From contig NZ_LT629755.1 in assembly GCF_900104685.1 (NCBI RefSeq), positions 2,418,001 through 2,482,000 on the forward strand: DNA of 64,000 nt, in the 5' to 3' direction. The position numbers were made by a program, and so were the translations under genes. This document shows positions 26,432 to 34,794 of this stretch, in pieces. The stretch comes from Agromyces flavus (GTDB lineage Bacteria; Actinomycetota; Actinomycetes; Actinomycetales; Microbacteriaceae). The notes under the pieces are model-generated. The model worked only from the letters and a program-made list of their open reading frames with translations. It was not told where the DNA came from and did not search any database. Every line of letters begins with the position of its first letter. Position 1 is the stretch's first letter.

Positions 26432-27474
26432 GATGCGGCGAGCCCCTTCCCGGCTCGGACGGCGAGGCGCCTGCGGAACCCGCTGAGCGCCTGTGCCGTG
26501 GTGGGCGACTGGAGGAGGCAGACGACGGTCACGACCGCCGCCTTGAACACCATGGTCGCGATCGGCGGGATGCCGACCGTGTAGACCGTGGTCACGAGGG
26601 TCTGGATGACGAGCGCCCCGACCAGCGTGCCGAGCAGCGTGTACCGGCCGCCGGCGAGTGATGTGCCGCCGATGACGACCGCGAGGATCGCGTCGAGCTC
26701 GATGAACAGGCCCGTGTTGTTGGCATCCGCCGCGGCGGTGTTGGCGGTGAGGATGAGGCCGGCGATCGCCGCGCAGAACGCGCTGAACGTGTAGACGGCG
26801 AACAGCAGCCCGCGTGCGCGCACGCCCGCCTGGCGGCTGGCCTCGGGGTTGATGCCGACCGACTCGATGAACATGCCGAGCGCGGTGCGCCGCGTGATGA
26901 GCGCCGCGGCGCCGAACACGACGGCCGCGATGATGGCCGCGATCGGGAGCCCGAGCCAGAAGCCCGAACCGAGCGCCTTGAACGGCGGGCTGTTCACGGT
27001 GATGATCTGGCCCTCGGTGATGAGCATCGCGACGCCGCGGCCCGCGGTCATGAGGATCAGCGTGGCGATGATCGGCTGGATGCCGAGCACGGCGACGAGG
27101 AACCCGTTCCACACCCCGAGCACGAGCGAGATCAGCAGCGCGACGGTGACCGCGACCGCGACGGTCGCCGAGCTCGCCGGCTCGGGCGAGCCGAGGATGA
27201 TCGAGCACGCGACCGCGCCCGAGATCGCGGCGACCGCGCCGACCGAGAGGTCGATGCCCCGGGTCGCGATGACGAGCGTCATGCCCACCGCGATGATGAG
27301 CGTCGGCGCCCCGTTGCGCAGGATGTCGATGAGGCTGCCGAACAGGTGCCCGTCGCGCACCGTGATCGTGAAGAAGCCGGGGAACGCGATGAGGTTGATC
27401 GCGAACAGGACGAGCAGCATCACGACCGGCCAGAACAGCCGGCTGGCGACGATGCGGGCGAGCAGGGCGCTCAT
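26428..27474 (-). CDS. Sugar ABC transporter permease (YtfT-like)
   Basis: 348 aa CUT2 permease. TLIIAVGMTLVIATRGIDLS and ELDAILAVVIGGTSLAGGRY are the conserved segments. ATG 27474 overlaps the ATPase stop. Forms a heterodimer with 25310..26431; importers with two different permeases plus one fused ATPase are the YtfQRT-YjfF (galactofuranose) pattern. Confidence 0.92.
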   Translation of the reverse strand: MSALLARIVASRLFWPVVMLLVLFAINLIAFPGFFTITVRDGHLFGSLIDILRNGAPTLIIAVGMTLVIATRGIDLSVGAVAAISGAVACSIILGSPEPASSATVAVAVTVALLISLVLGVWNGFLVAVLGIQPIIATLILMTAGRGVAMLITEGQIITVNSPPFKALGSGFWLGLPIAAIIAAVVFGAAALITRRTALGMFIESVGINPEASRQAGVRARGLLFAVYTFSAFCAAIAGLILTANTAAADANNTGLFIELDAILAVVIGGTSLAGGRYTLLGTLVGALVIQTLVTTVYTVGIPPIATMVFKAAVVTVVCLLQSPTTAQALSGFRRRLAVRAGKGLAAS

Positions 27475-29159
27475 CGGGTGCCTCCTGCGGCGGGGTCGGT
27501 GGGTTCAGGGGTGACGGATGTCGCGCGGGCGCCGGCCGTGACGGGCGCGGGCGCTGCCGCGGCACCGGATGTCGCAGGCGCCGGCGCCGCGCCATCCGCC
27601 AGCTCGTCGAGCGCCTCGTCGTCGGACGCGACCCGCCCGTCGGCGATGAGCCCGAGCAGCGAGTCGACCGTGAGCCCGTCGTTCTCGAGGTCGGCGACGA
27701 CGTGCCGGTCGCGGAGCACCACGACGCGGTGGCTGAGCCGCAGCACCTCCTCGAGCTCGGCCGAGATGAAGAGCACGCTCATGCCGTTCTCGGCGAGGTT
27801 GAACACGAGCTTCTGGATCTCGGCCTTGGCCCCGATGTCGATGCCGCGCGTCGGCTCGTCGAGGATCAGGAGGCGCGGCGCGATGGCGAGCCAGCGCGCG
27901 AGCAGCACCTTCTGCTGGTTGCCGCCCGACAGGTTGCGCACGAGCGCGTCGGCGTTGCCGGGCCGGATGTTGAGCGCCTGGATGTAGGACTGCGCGAGCT
28001 CGTCCTGCTTCTTCTTCGGGATGGGGCGGAACCAGCCGCGGTCGGCCTGCAGCGCGAGCACGATGTTGTCGCGCACGGTGAGGTCGCCGACGATGCCCTC
28101 GTCGCGCCGGTTCTCGGACGAGAACGCGATGCGCTTCGAGATCGCCTGGCGCGGCGTGCGCAGTTTCACGGTCTCGCCGCGGATGGTCAGCTCGCCCGTG
28201 TCGGCGCGGTCGATGCCGCCGAGGAGGCGCGCGAACTCCGTCCGGCCGGAGCCGAGCAGGCCGGCCAGGCCCACGACCTCGCCTGCCGCGATCGGCAGAT
28301 CGGCCGGGTTGATCGCGCCGCGGCGGCCGAGCCCCTCGGCCGAGACGAACGTCGCGGCATCCGAATCGCCGGCGACCACCGTGTGGACGCGCTGCTCGAG
28401 CTCGTCGAGCGCGGTGAGCTCCTTGCCGATCATCTTCTGCACGAGGTCGATGCGCAGCAGCTCGTCGACGAGGTACTCCCCCACCAACTTGCCGTTGCGC
28501 AGCACCGTGAGGCGGTCGCAGATCTCGTACACCTGGTCGAGGAAGTGCGAGACGAACAGGATGGCGACGCCCTGGTCCTTCAGCGAGCGGATGACGCGGA
28601 ACAGCTCGGCGACCTCGTCGGTGTCGAGCGACGACGTCGGCTCGTCGAGGATCAGGACCTTCGCGTTCACGTCGATCGCGCGCGCGATCGCGACGAGCTG
28701 CTGCACCGCGAGCGAGTGGTCGCCGAGGAGCGAGCCGGGGTCGATCTCGAGGCCGAGGCCGGCGAGGATGGCGCGCGAGCGTCGGCGCATCTCTCGCCAG
28801 TCGACCGAGCCGAACCGCCGGGGCTCGAGCCCGAGCAGGATGTTCTCGGCGACCGACAGGTTCGGCAGGAGGTTCACCTCCTGGTACACGGTCGCGATGC
28901 CCGCCGCCTGGGCCTGGGCCGGACCGCTGAACGAGACCTGGTCGCCCGCGAGCGTGATCGTGCCGGAGTCGATGCCGTAGACGCCCGTGAGCGCCTTGAT
29001 GAGCGTCGACTTCCCGGCGCCGTTCTCGCCCATGAGCGAGTGCACCTCGCCCGGGAACATGCGGAAGTCGACGCCGTCGAGCGCCTTGACGCCCGGGAAG
29101 GTGATCGAGATGTCGCGCATCTCGACGACCGGCGCCGGCGTGGCGGGTGCCTGGGTCAC
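27471..29159 (-). CDS. Sugar ABC transporter ATP-binding protein, duplicated NBD (YtfR-like)
   Basis: 562 aa with two nucleotide-binding domains. First: Walker [13 protein letters not shown] and Walker [13 protein letters not shown]. Second: degenerate P-loop GLLGSGRTEF, signature [16 protein letters not shown] and Walker [14 protein letters not shown] low-complexity Ala/Pro tail follows. GTG 29159 is preferred because GGAGAG lies just upstream; ATG 29171 lacks a Shine-Dalgarno. Confidence 0.9.
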   Translation of the reverse strand: MTQAPATPAPVVEMRDISITFPGVKALDGVDFRMFPGEVHSLMGENGAGKSTLIKALTGVYGIDSGTITLAGDQVSFSGPAQAQAAGIATVYQEVNLLPNLSVAENILLGLEPRRFGSVDWREMRRRSRAILAGLGLEIDPGSLLGDHSLAVQQLVAIARAIDVNAKVLILDEPTSSLDTDEVAELFRVIRSLKDQGVAILFVSHFLDQVYEICDRLTVLRNGKLVGEYLVDELLRIDLVQKMIGKELTALDELEQRVHTVVAGDSDAATFVSAEGLGRRGAINPADLPIAAGEVVGLAGLLGSGRTEFARLLGGIDRADTGELTIRGETVKLRTPRQAISKRIAFSSENRRDEGIVGDLTVRDNIVLALQADRGWFRPIPKKKQDELAQSYIQALNIRPGNADALVRNLSGGNQQKVLLARWLAIAPRLLILDEPTRGIDIGAKAEIQKLVFNLAENGMSVLFISAELEEVLRLSHRVVVLRDRHVVADLENDGLTVDSLLGLIADGRVASDDEALDELADGAAPAPATSGAAAAPAPVTAGARATSVTPEPTDPAAGGTR

Positions 29160-29225
29160 GTGTCTCTCCATCGAGGTGTGGTGGCGGCATCCGCTCGTGC
29201 GTTGCCGTGGGTCGAGAGTAGGGGA

Positions 29226-29260
29226 CGGCGGGTGCGCGCATGGACGCCGCGCACCCGCCG
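29226..29260. terminator. Hairpin between binding-protein and ATPase genes
   Basis: Perfect 13-bp arms CGGCGGGTGCGCG (29226-29238) and CGCGCACCCGCCG (29248-29260), loop 9 nt. Second of two hairpins following the ytfQ-like stop; likely partial terminator or RNA-stabilising stem inside the operon. Confidence 0.65.
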
Positions 29261-29267
29261 GGTCCGA

Positions 29268-29295
29268 GAGGCGGATGCCGCGACATCCGCCCCTC
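29268..29295. terminator. GGCGGATG-core hairpin just after the binding-protein gene
   Basis: GGCGGATG (29270-29277) / CATCCGCC (29284-29291), loop CCGCGA, with flanking GAG/CTC extending the stem. It begins 6 bp after the ytfQ-like stop on the minus strand. Confidence 0.7.
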
Positions 29296-29300
29296 GGGGC

Positions 29301-30284
29301 TCAGTACTGCCGGTCGGGCAGGGCCTCGATGGCCTGCTCCTGGTTGAAGGTCGTCTCCTCGGTGATGATGCGCTTCTCGACCTCGCCACCGTCGTTGAGG
29401 GTCTTGATGATGTCGACCAGCTGGCCGCCGAGCAGCGGCGAGCACTCCACGATGAAGTTGATCTTGCCGTCGGCGAGCGCCTGCATGCCGTCCTTGACCG
29501 CGTCGACCGTGACGATCTTGATGTCCTCGCCGGGCTTCAGGCCCGCCGCCTCGATCGCCTCGATCGCGCCCAGGCCCATGTCGTCGTTGTGGGCGTAGAC
29601 GAGGTCGATGTCGGGGTTGGACTTCAGCAGCGCCTCCATGACCTGCTTGCCGCCGGCACGCGTGAAGTCGCCGGTCTGGCTCGCGACGACCTCGAGGTTG
29701 GAGTTCTGGCGGATGACGTCGGCGAAGCCCTCGGCACGGTCGATCGCCGGTGCGGCGCCCGTCGTGCCCTCGAGCTGCACGATGTTGACCGGCTCGGTCG
29801 CGTCCTTGTACTCGTCGAGCACCCAGAGGCCGGCCTTCTTGCCCTCCTCGATGAAGTCGGAGCCGAGGAAGCTCACGTAGAGCGACTCGTCCTGCGAGTC
29901 GACGGCGCGGTCGGTGAGCACCACGGGGATGCCGGCGGCCTTGGCCTCGTTGAGCACCGCGTCCCATCCGGTCTCGACGACGGGCGAGAAGGCGATGTAG
30001 TCGACGCCCTGTTGGATGTACGACCGGATCGCCTTGATCTGGTTCTCCTGCTTCTGCTGCGCGTCGGAGAACTTCAGCTCGATGCCGGCCTCCTCGAAGG
30101 CGGCCTGGATGTCCTTGGTGTTGGCGGTGCGCCATCCCGACTCGGCGCCGACCTGGGCGAACCCGACCACGAGCTCGTCGAGCGGCTTGGGGCCCTCGGC
30201 GGTGGCGTCGCCCGAGCTGGCGCATCCCGAGAGGGCGAGGAGCATCGCGCCGGCGGCGGCGATGCCGATGAGCTGCTTCTTCAT
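29301..30284 (-). CDS. Sugar ABC transporter substrate-binding lipoprotein (YtfQ-like)
   Basis: 327 aa. Lipobox LALSGC with Cys 21. The mature start VVGFAQVGAESGWRTANTK is very close to the YtfQ galactofuranose-binding protein, and YIAFSPVVETGW and YAHNDDMGLGAIEAI are family features. The YtfQ-like sequence together with the downstream gene order supports import of a furanose-form hexose or pentose; the exact sugar is not proven. Confidence 0.92.
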   Translation of the reverse strand: MKKQLIGIAAAGAMLLALSGCASSGDATAEGPKPLDELVVGFAQVGAESGWRTANTKDIQAAFEEAGIELKFSDAQQKQENQIKAIRSYIQQGVDYIAFSPVVETGWDAVLNEAKAAGIPVVLTDRAVDSQDESLYVSFLGSDFIEEGKKAGLWVLDEYKDATEPVNIVQLEGTTGAAPAIDRAEGFADVIRQNSNLEVVASQTGDFTRAGGKQVMEALLKSNPDIDLVYAHNDDMGLGAIEAIEAAGLKPGEDIKIVTVDAVKDGMQALADGKINFIVECSPLLGGQLVDIIKTLNDGGEVEKRIITEETTFNQEQAIEALPDRQY

Positions 30285-30375
30285 CAGCTGGAACCTCCTT
30301 GTTCACTGGCCGGCGGCGGGGGTGCTGCGAAGTCTCGGTGCGCCGGGCGGCCAGTCCATTCCGGCCGCAGTCGAG

Positions 30376-30408
30376 ATGTTAGCGCTCACTTGTGAGCGCT
30401 CACAAGTG
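30376..30408 (-). promoter_or_regulatory. Promoter and LacI-type operator of the ytfQ-like operon
   Basis: A perfect 22-bp palindrome spans 30387-30408, centred on GAGCGCTC with TTGTGA/TCACAA arms. On the minus strand TTGTGA (30400-30405) and TAACAT (30376-30381) form a -35/-10 pair spaced 18 bp, so a repressor here blocks polymerase directly. Confidence 0.85.
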
Positions 30409-30527
30409 GGAATTTCGTCACGGTTGGGTCACGGGCGCCCCGCAGGCGTTCCCGCCGCGGGCGCGGGGTACTCAGCCACTCGTTCGGTGGGCGAATCGTC
30501 TCCCGTCTCCGCGGCCCGTGGGTGGAA

Positions 30528-30539
30528 TGTGAGCGCTCA
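30528..30539. promoter_or_regulatory. Second LacI-type half-conserved operator
   Basis: TGTGAGCGCTCA repeats the core of the 30387-30408 operator 136 bp away, 64 bp before the divergent epimerase gene. Suggests that the same repressor also governs the epimerase or forms a loop. Confidence 0.6.
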
Positions 30540-30602
30540 ACTGGTCGGTGTCGGGCACGTTCGTTCATCGGCAGGACATACCGGTGCGGCAGGATGCTCG
30601 AC

Positions 30603-31550
30603 ATGACCGAGCCGTTCCAGCTGATCGTCGGCGCGGGACCCGTCGGGACCGCCCTCGCCCTGCGGCTCGCCGACGGCGGCTCGCGCGTGCGAGTGGTCAC
30701 GCGCTCGGGCGGAGGCGCGAGTCATCCGCTCGTCGAACGGGTCGCGCTCGATGCGAGCGACGCCCGATCGCTGGCCGACGCGGCGCACGGCGCGAGCGTG
30801 GTCTACAACTGCGCGAACCCCGGTTCGTACCCGCTCTGGGAGCAGGTGTGGCCGCCGCTCGCGGCGTCGATCCTGCATGCGGCCGAGTCAGCCGGTGCCG
30901 TGCTCGTCACGATGGGCAACCTCTACGGCTACGGTCCGGTCGACGGGCCGATGCGCCGCGAGACGCCGCTGCGGCCGTCCGACCACAAGGGCGCGCTCCG
31001 GGCGCGAATGTGGGAGGAGGCGCTCGCCGCCCACCAGGCCGGGCGCGTACGCGTGACCGAGGCACGCGCCTCGGACTACCTCGGGCCGACCGCGCCCGTG
31101 TCGAGCGGGCTGCTGCCGAGGTATGCGGAGCGCACCCTCACCGGACGCCCGGCGACGGTGTTCGGCGACCCCGACGCGCCGCACTCGTGGACGGCGGTCG
31201 ACGACATCGCCGCGACGCTCGCGGTGCTCGGCCGTGACGAGCGGGCGTGGGGATCGGCGTGGCTCGTGCCCTCGAACCCGCCGGTGAGCGTGCGCGAAGT
31301 GCTGCGAGCGCTCGGGTCTCGGGTCGGCGCGGGCGAGCCGCGACTGCGACGGATGCCGCGCTGGGCGGCGGCTTCCCTCGGCGCCGTCGTCCCCGTGGTG
31401 CGCGAGGTGCGCGGAGTCCACTACCAGTTCGACCGGCCGTTCGTCGTGGACGCTTCAGAGACGACCGAGGTGTTCGGCATCACGCCGACAGACTGGGACG
31501 CGCTGCTCGACGCGACGGCGGCTTCATGGCGCGACCGAATCGGGCGCTGA
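30603..31550 (+). CDS. NAD-dependent epimerase/dehydratase family protein
   Basis: 315 aa short-chain-dehydrogenase fold. N-terminal VGAGPVGTALALRLADGGS is the nucleotide loop; VYNCANPGSYPLWEQVW and LVTMGNLYGYGPV replace the usual substrate region, and HSWTAVDDIAATLAVL is the late family motif. The Ser/Tyr catalytic pattern is not textbook, so the activity is uncertain. Divergent from the sugar operon and sharing an operator with it, so perhaps a sugar-nucleotide or sugar-lactone enzyme. Confidence 0.8.
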   Translation: MTEPFQLIVGAGPVGTALALRLADGGSRVRVVTRSGGGASHPLVERVALDASDARSLADAAHGASVVYNCANPGSYPLWEQVWPPLAASILHAAESAGAVLVTMGNLYGYGPVDGPMRRETPLRPSDHKGALRARMWEEALAAHQAGRVRVTEARASDYLGPTAPVSSGLLPRYAERTLTGRPATVFGDPDAPHSWTAVDDIAATLAVLGRDERAWGSAWLVPSNPPVSVREVLRALGSRVGAGEPRLRRMPRWAAASLGAVVPVVREVRGVHYQFDRPFVVDASETTEVFGITPTDWDALLDATAASWRDRIGR

Positions 31551-31664
31551 GCCGCCCGACGGTCGAGTCGCGCCGGTCTCGACCCGTCCCGGGACCGTCG
31601 TTGACATCCGGCGCGGTCCGGAGGACCGTGGGAGTGAACATACGCGGTGGGAGGGGGCCGCGAT

Positions 31665-32786
31665 ATGGCGCACTCCAGTTCGTCTCGCCTTCGTGCGGCG
31701 GCGGCGATGGTGCTGCTCGCCGTCGGCACGATGTTCGGCGTCGCGACCACCGCAACCGGCGCGTCGGCCGCGCCGCCCGTGCCGGACGCGCCGGCAGCTC
31801 CTGCGCCGGACGCGCCACCGGCCACCGCGCCTCAGCTCCAGCTCGATCCCGTCGAGGGAGAGCCCGGCTCGACGGTCGCGGCCGTCGCGACGGGCTTCGT
31901 CGACTGTCCGCTCGAGGGCAACGACGACGTCGGGGACCCGGAGGTGGTCTTCACGTGGATCGAGCAGGGCGTCTCGGTCGACCTCGGGACCGTCGTCGCG
32001 TCGGGCGGCGTCGCGTCCACCTCCTTCGAGGTGCCGACGGAGACGAGTCCTGACACGCACGCGGTGGTCGCTCGCTGCACCGGCGACGCGAAGATGACCG
32101 CGGAGGCGAGTTTCCTGGTCACTCCCCCACCAGCCCAGATGACGGAGGTCCCCGACCTGCTCGGCCTCACGCTCGAGGACGCGGACGCACGACTCGATGC
32201 CGCCCAGCTGGTTCGGGGCGCCGTCTCGGGCACGGGCGACCTGGTCGGCGAGCAGTCGCTTCCCGCCGGCACCGAGGTGACCGTCGGGACGGCGGTGGAC
32301 GTGACGCTGCAGCCCCTTCCTCCGGAGACCGTCCCGGTACCCGATCTCGTCGGCATGTCGACGGGGGAGGCCGCCGCGGCGTTGAGCGCGGTCGGCCTGC
32401 GGCTCGCGATCTCGGGCTCGTCCGACGGCGACGTCATCGACGCCCAGGACCCCGCGCCCGGCACCGCCGTGCCGGTGGCATCCGAGGTCACGGTCCACAC
32501 CACGACGGCGCCGTCCCTCTCGCTGTCGACGGCGATCCTGGTCGTGGCCGCCGTGCTCCTCGCCCTGGCGATCATCGCCGCCATGGCGGTGCTCCTCCGC
32601 GTCCAGCACGTCGCGCGCCAGCGCGCGTGGGTCGCCGCGCACGTGCGCGCGACGCCGGTGACGCCCGTCGACGTGCGCAGTGCGATCGACGCGCTGCCCG
32701 ACGAACGCGATGCCCGCCGGCACGTGGTGCGGATCGAGGCTCATTCCGGCGACCGACGCCACGAGATCGAGGAGGTCCGATCGTGA
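31665..32786 (+). CDS. Secreted membrane protein with two PASTA domains
   Basis: 373 aa. Signal peptide (about 1-36), an Ala/Pro linker, a beta-rich region with two Cys (FVDCPLEG, VVARCTGD), then two PASTA repeats at about 160-215 (EVPDLLGLTLEDADARLDAA) and 220-275 (VPDLVGMSTGEAAAALSAVG), a transmembrane helix (AILVVAAVLLALAIIAAMAV) and a ~55-residue cytoplasmic tail. PASTA repeats usually bind muropeptides or cell-wall fragments, but no kinase or transpeptidase domain is attached. GTG of the next gene overlaps its stop. Confidence 0.8.
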   Translation: MAHSSSSRLRAAAAMVLLAVGTMFGVATTATGASAAPPVPDAPAAPAPDAPPATAPQLQLDPVEGEPGSTVAAVATGFVDCPLEGNDDVGDPEVVFTWIEQGVSVDLGTVVASGGVASTSFEVPTETSPDTHAVVARCTGDAKMTAEASFLVTPPPAQMTEVPDLLGLTLEDADARLDAAQLVRGAVSGTGDLVGEQSLPAGTEVTVGTAVDVTLQPLPPETVPVPDLVGMSTGEAAAALSAVGLRLAISGSSDGDVIDAQDPAPGTAVPVASEVTVHTTTAPSLSLSTAILVVAAVLLALAIIAAMAVLLRVQHVARQRAWVAAHVRATPVTPVDVRSAIDALPDERDARRHVVRIEAHSGDRRHEIEEVRS

Positions 32787-33388
32787 CCATGCTGGCACCG
32801 TCGCACGAGGATCGCCTCACCGTGCTCGACCTGCTCGGAGACCCGGGGCGCGCGCACGTTCTCTCCGATGAGATCGCCGCTGCGCTCGTCGCGGCCGACC
32901 GCGAGGGGACGGCGTCCGGCGGCGTCGACCACCTGTCGACGGTGGCCCGAAACGCCGTCTACGGCCAGGTGGCCGCCGCGGCCCAGCGACTGCTCGACTT
33001 CGACGTGACCGACGCGCTCATCGAAGGCTGGCTCAAGTACCGGGCCCTCGCAGACGCCGGCCGCCGGACGCTCGGCTCCCCCGCGCGCGAGGTGGTGGAG
33101 CTCGCCTCGCACCGCGTCACCTCGACCTACACGCCGGTCATCGAGGTCTCCGTCGACGACGTCCCGGTCGGAAGGGTCGAGTTCCAGCTCGACCTCGTCT
33201 TCCAGGTCATCGGTTGCGCCGCGATCGTCGCGGCCGGCGACCTCGTCGCGGTCGAAGGCGGAGACGTGAAGGTCACCGGGACGTTGAGCGTGCGCGGGAA
33301 GGCGCTCGTCACGAAGCAGAAGCAGTTCGACTCGCACCTGATCGTGAACCTGCGGCGCCCGGTGCACCTGACGCCCCGGGGGCCGTGA
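32783..33388 (+). CDS. Hypothetical protein coupled to the PASTA membrane protein
   Basis: 201 aa from GTG 32783 (GGAGG 7 nt upstream). N-terminal half helical, C-terminal half strongly beta (YTPVIEVSVDDVPVGRVEFQ, then VEGGDVKVTGTLSVRGKAL). No signal peptide or membrane helix. Overlaps the PASTA gene by 4 bases, so the two proteins probably work together at the membrane. Family not recognised. Confidence 0.75.
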   Translation: MTMLAPSHEDRLTVLDLLGDPGRAHVLSDEIAAALVAADREGTASGGVDHLSTVARNAVYGQVAAAAQRLLDFDVTDALIEGWLKYRALADAGRRTLGSPAREVVELASHRVTSTYTPVIEVSVDDVPVGRVEFQLDLVFQVIGCAAIVAAGDLVAVEGGDVKVTGTLSVRGKALVTKQKQFDSHLIVNLRRPVHLTPRGP

Positions 33389-33396
33389 TCGACGGG

Positions 33397-33975
33397 TCAG
33401 GCCTTCGAGGATTTCGCCGCGGCCTTCGCCGCCTGCTTCGTGGCGCGCACCTTGGCGAGGGACTCGGCGTCGGTGATGTCGGCGACGGAGGCGAAGCACC
33501 CCTCCTCGCCGTAGTGGCCGACGGCCTCGCGCCATCCGGACGCCTCGACGCCCAGCTGCTTGCCGAGCAGGGCGAGGAAGATCTTCGCCTTCTGGTCGCC
33601 GAAGCCCGGCAACGCCTTCAGGCGCCGGAGCACCTCGGGACCGTCGGGGTCGCCCTGCGTCCAGATCGCCGCGGCGTCGCTCCCCCAGTCGTCGCGCACG
33701 GCGCCGGCCAGCGCCTGGACGCGCCCGGCCATCGAGCCGGGATAGCGGTGCACCGCGGGCGTCTGCTTGAAGACGTCGACCAGGTGATCGGGGTCGACGG
33801 CCGCGATCGTGTCGGGCTTGATCGAGCCGACGCGCTGCTGGATCTTCAACGGCCCGGCGAACGCGGTCTCCATCGCGACCTGCTGGTCGAGCAGCATGCC
33901 CACGAGCAGCGCAAACGCGTCGGTGCTGAGCAGCTCGTCGGCCGCGGCATCCCCGGTGATGTTGAGCGTCGTCAT
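33397..33975 (-). CDS. HhH-GPD-type base-excision DNA repair protein
   Basis: 192 aa. MLLDQQVAMETAFAGP resembles the first helices of HhH-GPD glycosylases, and LRRLKALPGFGDQKAKIFLA is the helix-hairpin-helix DNA-binding motif. A Lys/Ala-rich C-terminal tail follows. I cannot see a convincing catalytic Lys after the hairpin, only Lys residues in AKIFLALLGKQLG, so it may be a non-lyase or divergent member. ATG 33975 is chosen because GGGAGG lies 9 nt upstream. Confidence 0.85.
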   Translation of the reverse strand: MTTLNITGDAAADELLSTDAFALLVGMLLDQQVAMETAFAGPLKIQQRVGSIKPDTIAAVDPDHLVDVFKQTPAVHRYPGSMAGRVQALAGAVRDDWGSDAAAIWTQGDPDGPEVLRRLKALPGFGDQKAKIFLALLGKQLGVEASGWREAVGHYGEEGCFASVADITDAESLAKVRATKQAAKAAAKSSKA

Positions 33976-34240
33976 GCGTTCCATCCTCCCACCGGATGCG
34001 GCGGACGGACCGGGCCGGTCCGGTCGCGGCGGGCCGCGACATCCGGCACCCATGCGTCGCGGTCGTGCGACCGGTCTTGCGGCGTCGACCGGGTCCGCGA
34101 CATGGTGGAGCGCGGAGCCCCGTCCGGATGGCGGCCTTACCCCGTGCCATTCCGGACAGGAACTGTCCACATCGGCGAGCAGACTCGTCGGTGAAACGAG
34201 ACGCCGTGCCTACCCGCCCGGCCCGACCCGGAGGACCACC

Positions 34241-34621
34241 ATGGACTGGAAGATCGAGCTCATCCACGTGCCCGTCAGCGACGTCGACCGCGCGAAGGAG
34301 TTCTACGTCGAGAAGCTCGGCTTCAACGCCGACCACGACCGCACCGTGTACGAGGGGCTGCGCTTCGTGCAGCTCACGCCGCCCGGATCGGCGTGCTCGA
34401 TCGCGATCGGGGAGGGCCTGGGCGCGACGCTCGAGCCCGGCTCGCTCGACGTGATCCAGGTCGTGATCCCCGACGCCGACGCCGTGCTCGCCGACCTGCG
34501 CGCCAAGGGCGTGGAGGCCGAGGGCATCGACGAGCAGGAGTGGGGCCGCTTCATCACCCTGCGCGACCCCGACGGCAACCGCTGGACCCTGCAGCAGCTG
34601 CCCGACTACTCGGCATCCTGA
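34241..34621 (+). CDS. VOC (glyoxalase/bleomycin-resistance-like) family protein
   Basis: 126 aa, one VOC unit pair. HVPVSDVDRAKEFYVEKLGF at the N-terminus and WGRFITLRDPDGNRWTLQQL at the end are the betaalphabetabetabeta signatures with candidate metal ligands His and Glu. GGAGG precedes the ATG by 6 nt. Substrate unknown. Confidence 0.92.
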   Translation: MDWKIELIHVPVSDVDRAKEFYVEKLGFNADHDRTVYEGLRFVQLTPPGSACSIAIGEGLGATLEPGSLDVIQVVIPDADAVLADLRAKGVEAEGIDEQEWGRFITLRDPDGNRWTLQQLPDYSAS

Positions 34622-34625
34622 CCGT

Positions 34626-34679
34626 GAGGTGACGCGAAACGCGGTTCGCCGCCGCCGGAACAGCAATTCGCGTCCCGTC
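34626..34679. repeat. Palindromic intergenic repeat, copy C
   Basis: GAGGTGACGCGAA (34626-34638) and the degenerate right arm TTCGCGTCCCGTC (34667-34679). Immediately follows the VOC gene stop. Same 54-bp span as copies A and B. Confidence 0.75.
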
Positions 34680-34740
34680 CCGGCAGGTAGCACGCAGCCC
34701 CGCGCCAACTGGTTCGCGACCGAGGCGCGCCGCTGGCCGT

Positions 34741-34794
34741 GAGGTGACGCGCAACGCGGTTCGCCGCCGCCGGAACGGCAGTTCGCGTCACATC
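34741..34794. repeat. Palindromic intergenic repeat, copy D
   Basis: GAGGTGACGCGCA (34741-34753) and TTCGCGTCACATC (34782-34794). A 115-bp-period duplicate of copy C, with the interior ACGCGGTTCGCCGCCGCCGG shared. The TGA stop of the convergent LacI gene lies inside the right arm. Confidence 0.8.

Noticed and set aside
27702..30395. Very long open frame on the plus strand opposite the sugar ABC operon
   Set aside because: It mirrors the minus-strand ATPase and binding-protein genes; high GC at third positions removes stops in the antisense frame. Composition (Asp/Glu/Arg/Val-rich, no motifs) is typical of a shadow.
31601..31629. TTGACA followed by GACCGT as a promoter for the PASTA gene
   Set aside because: The -35 is perfect but the -10 is poor at 17-bp spacing, so support is too weak.
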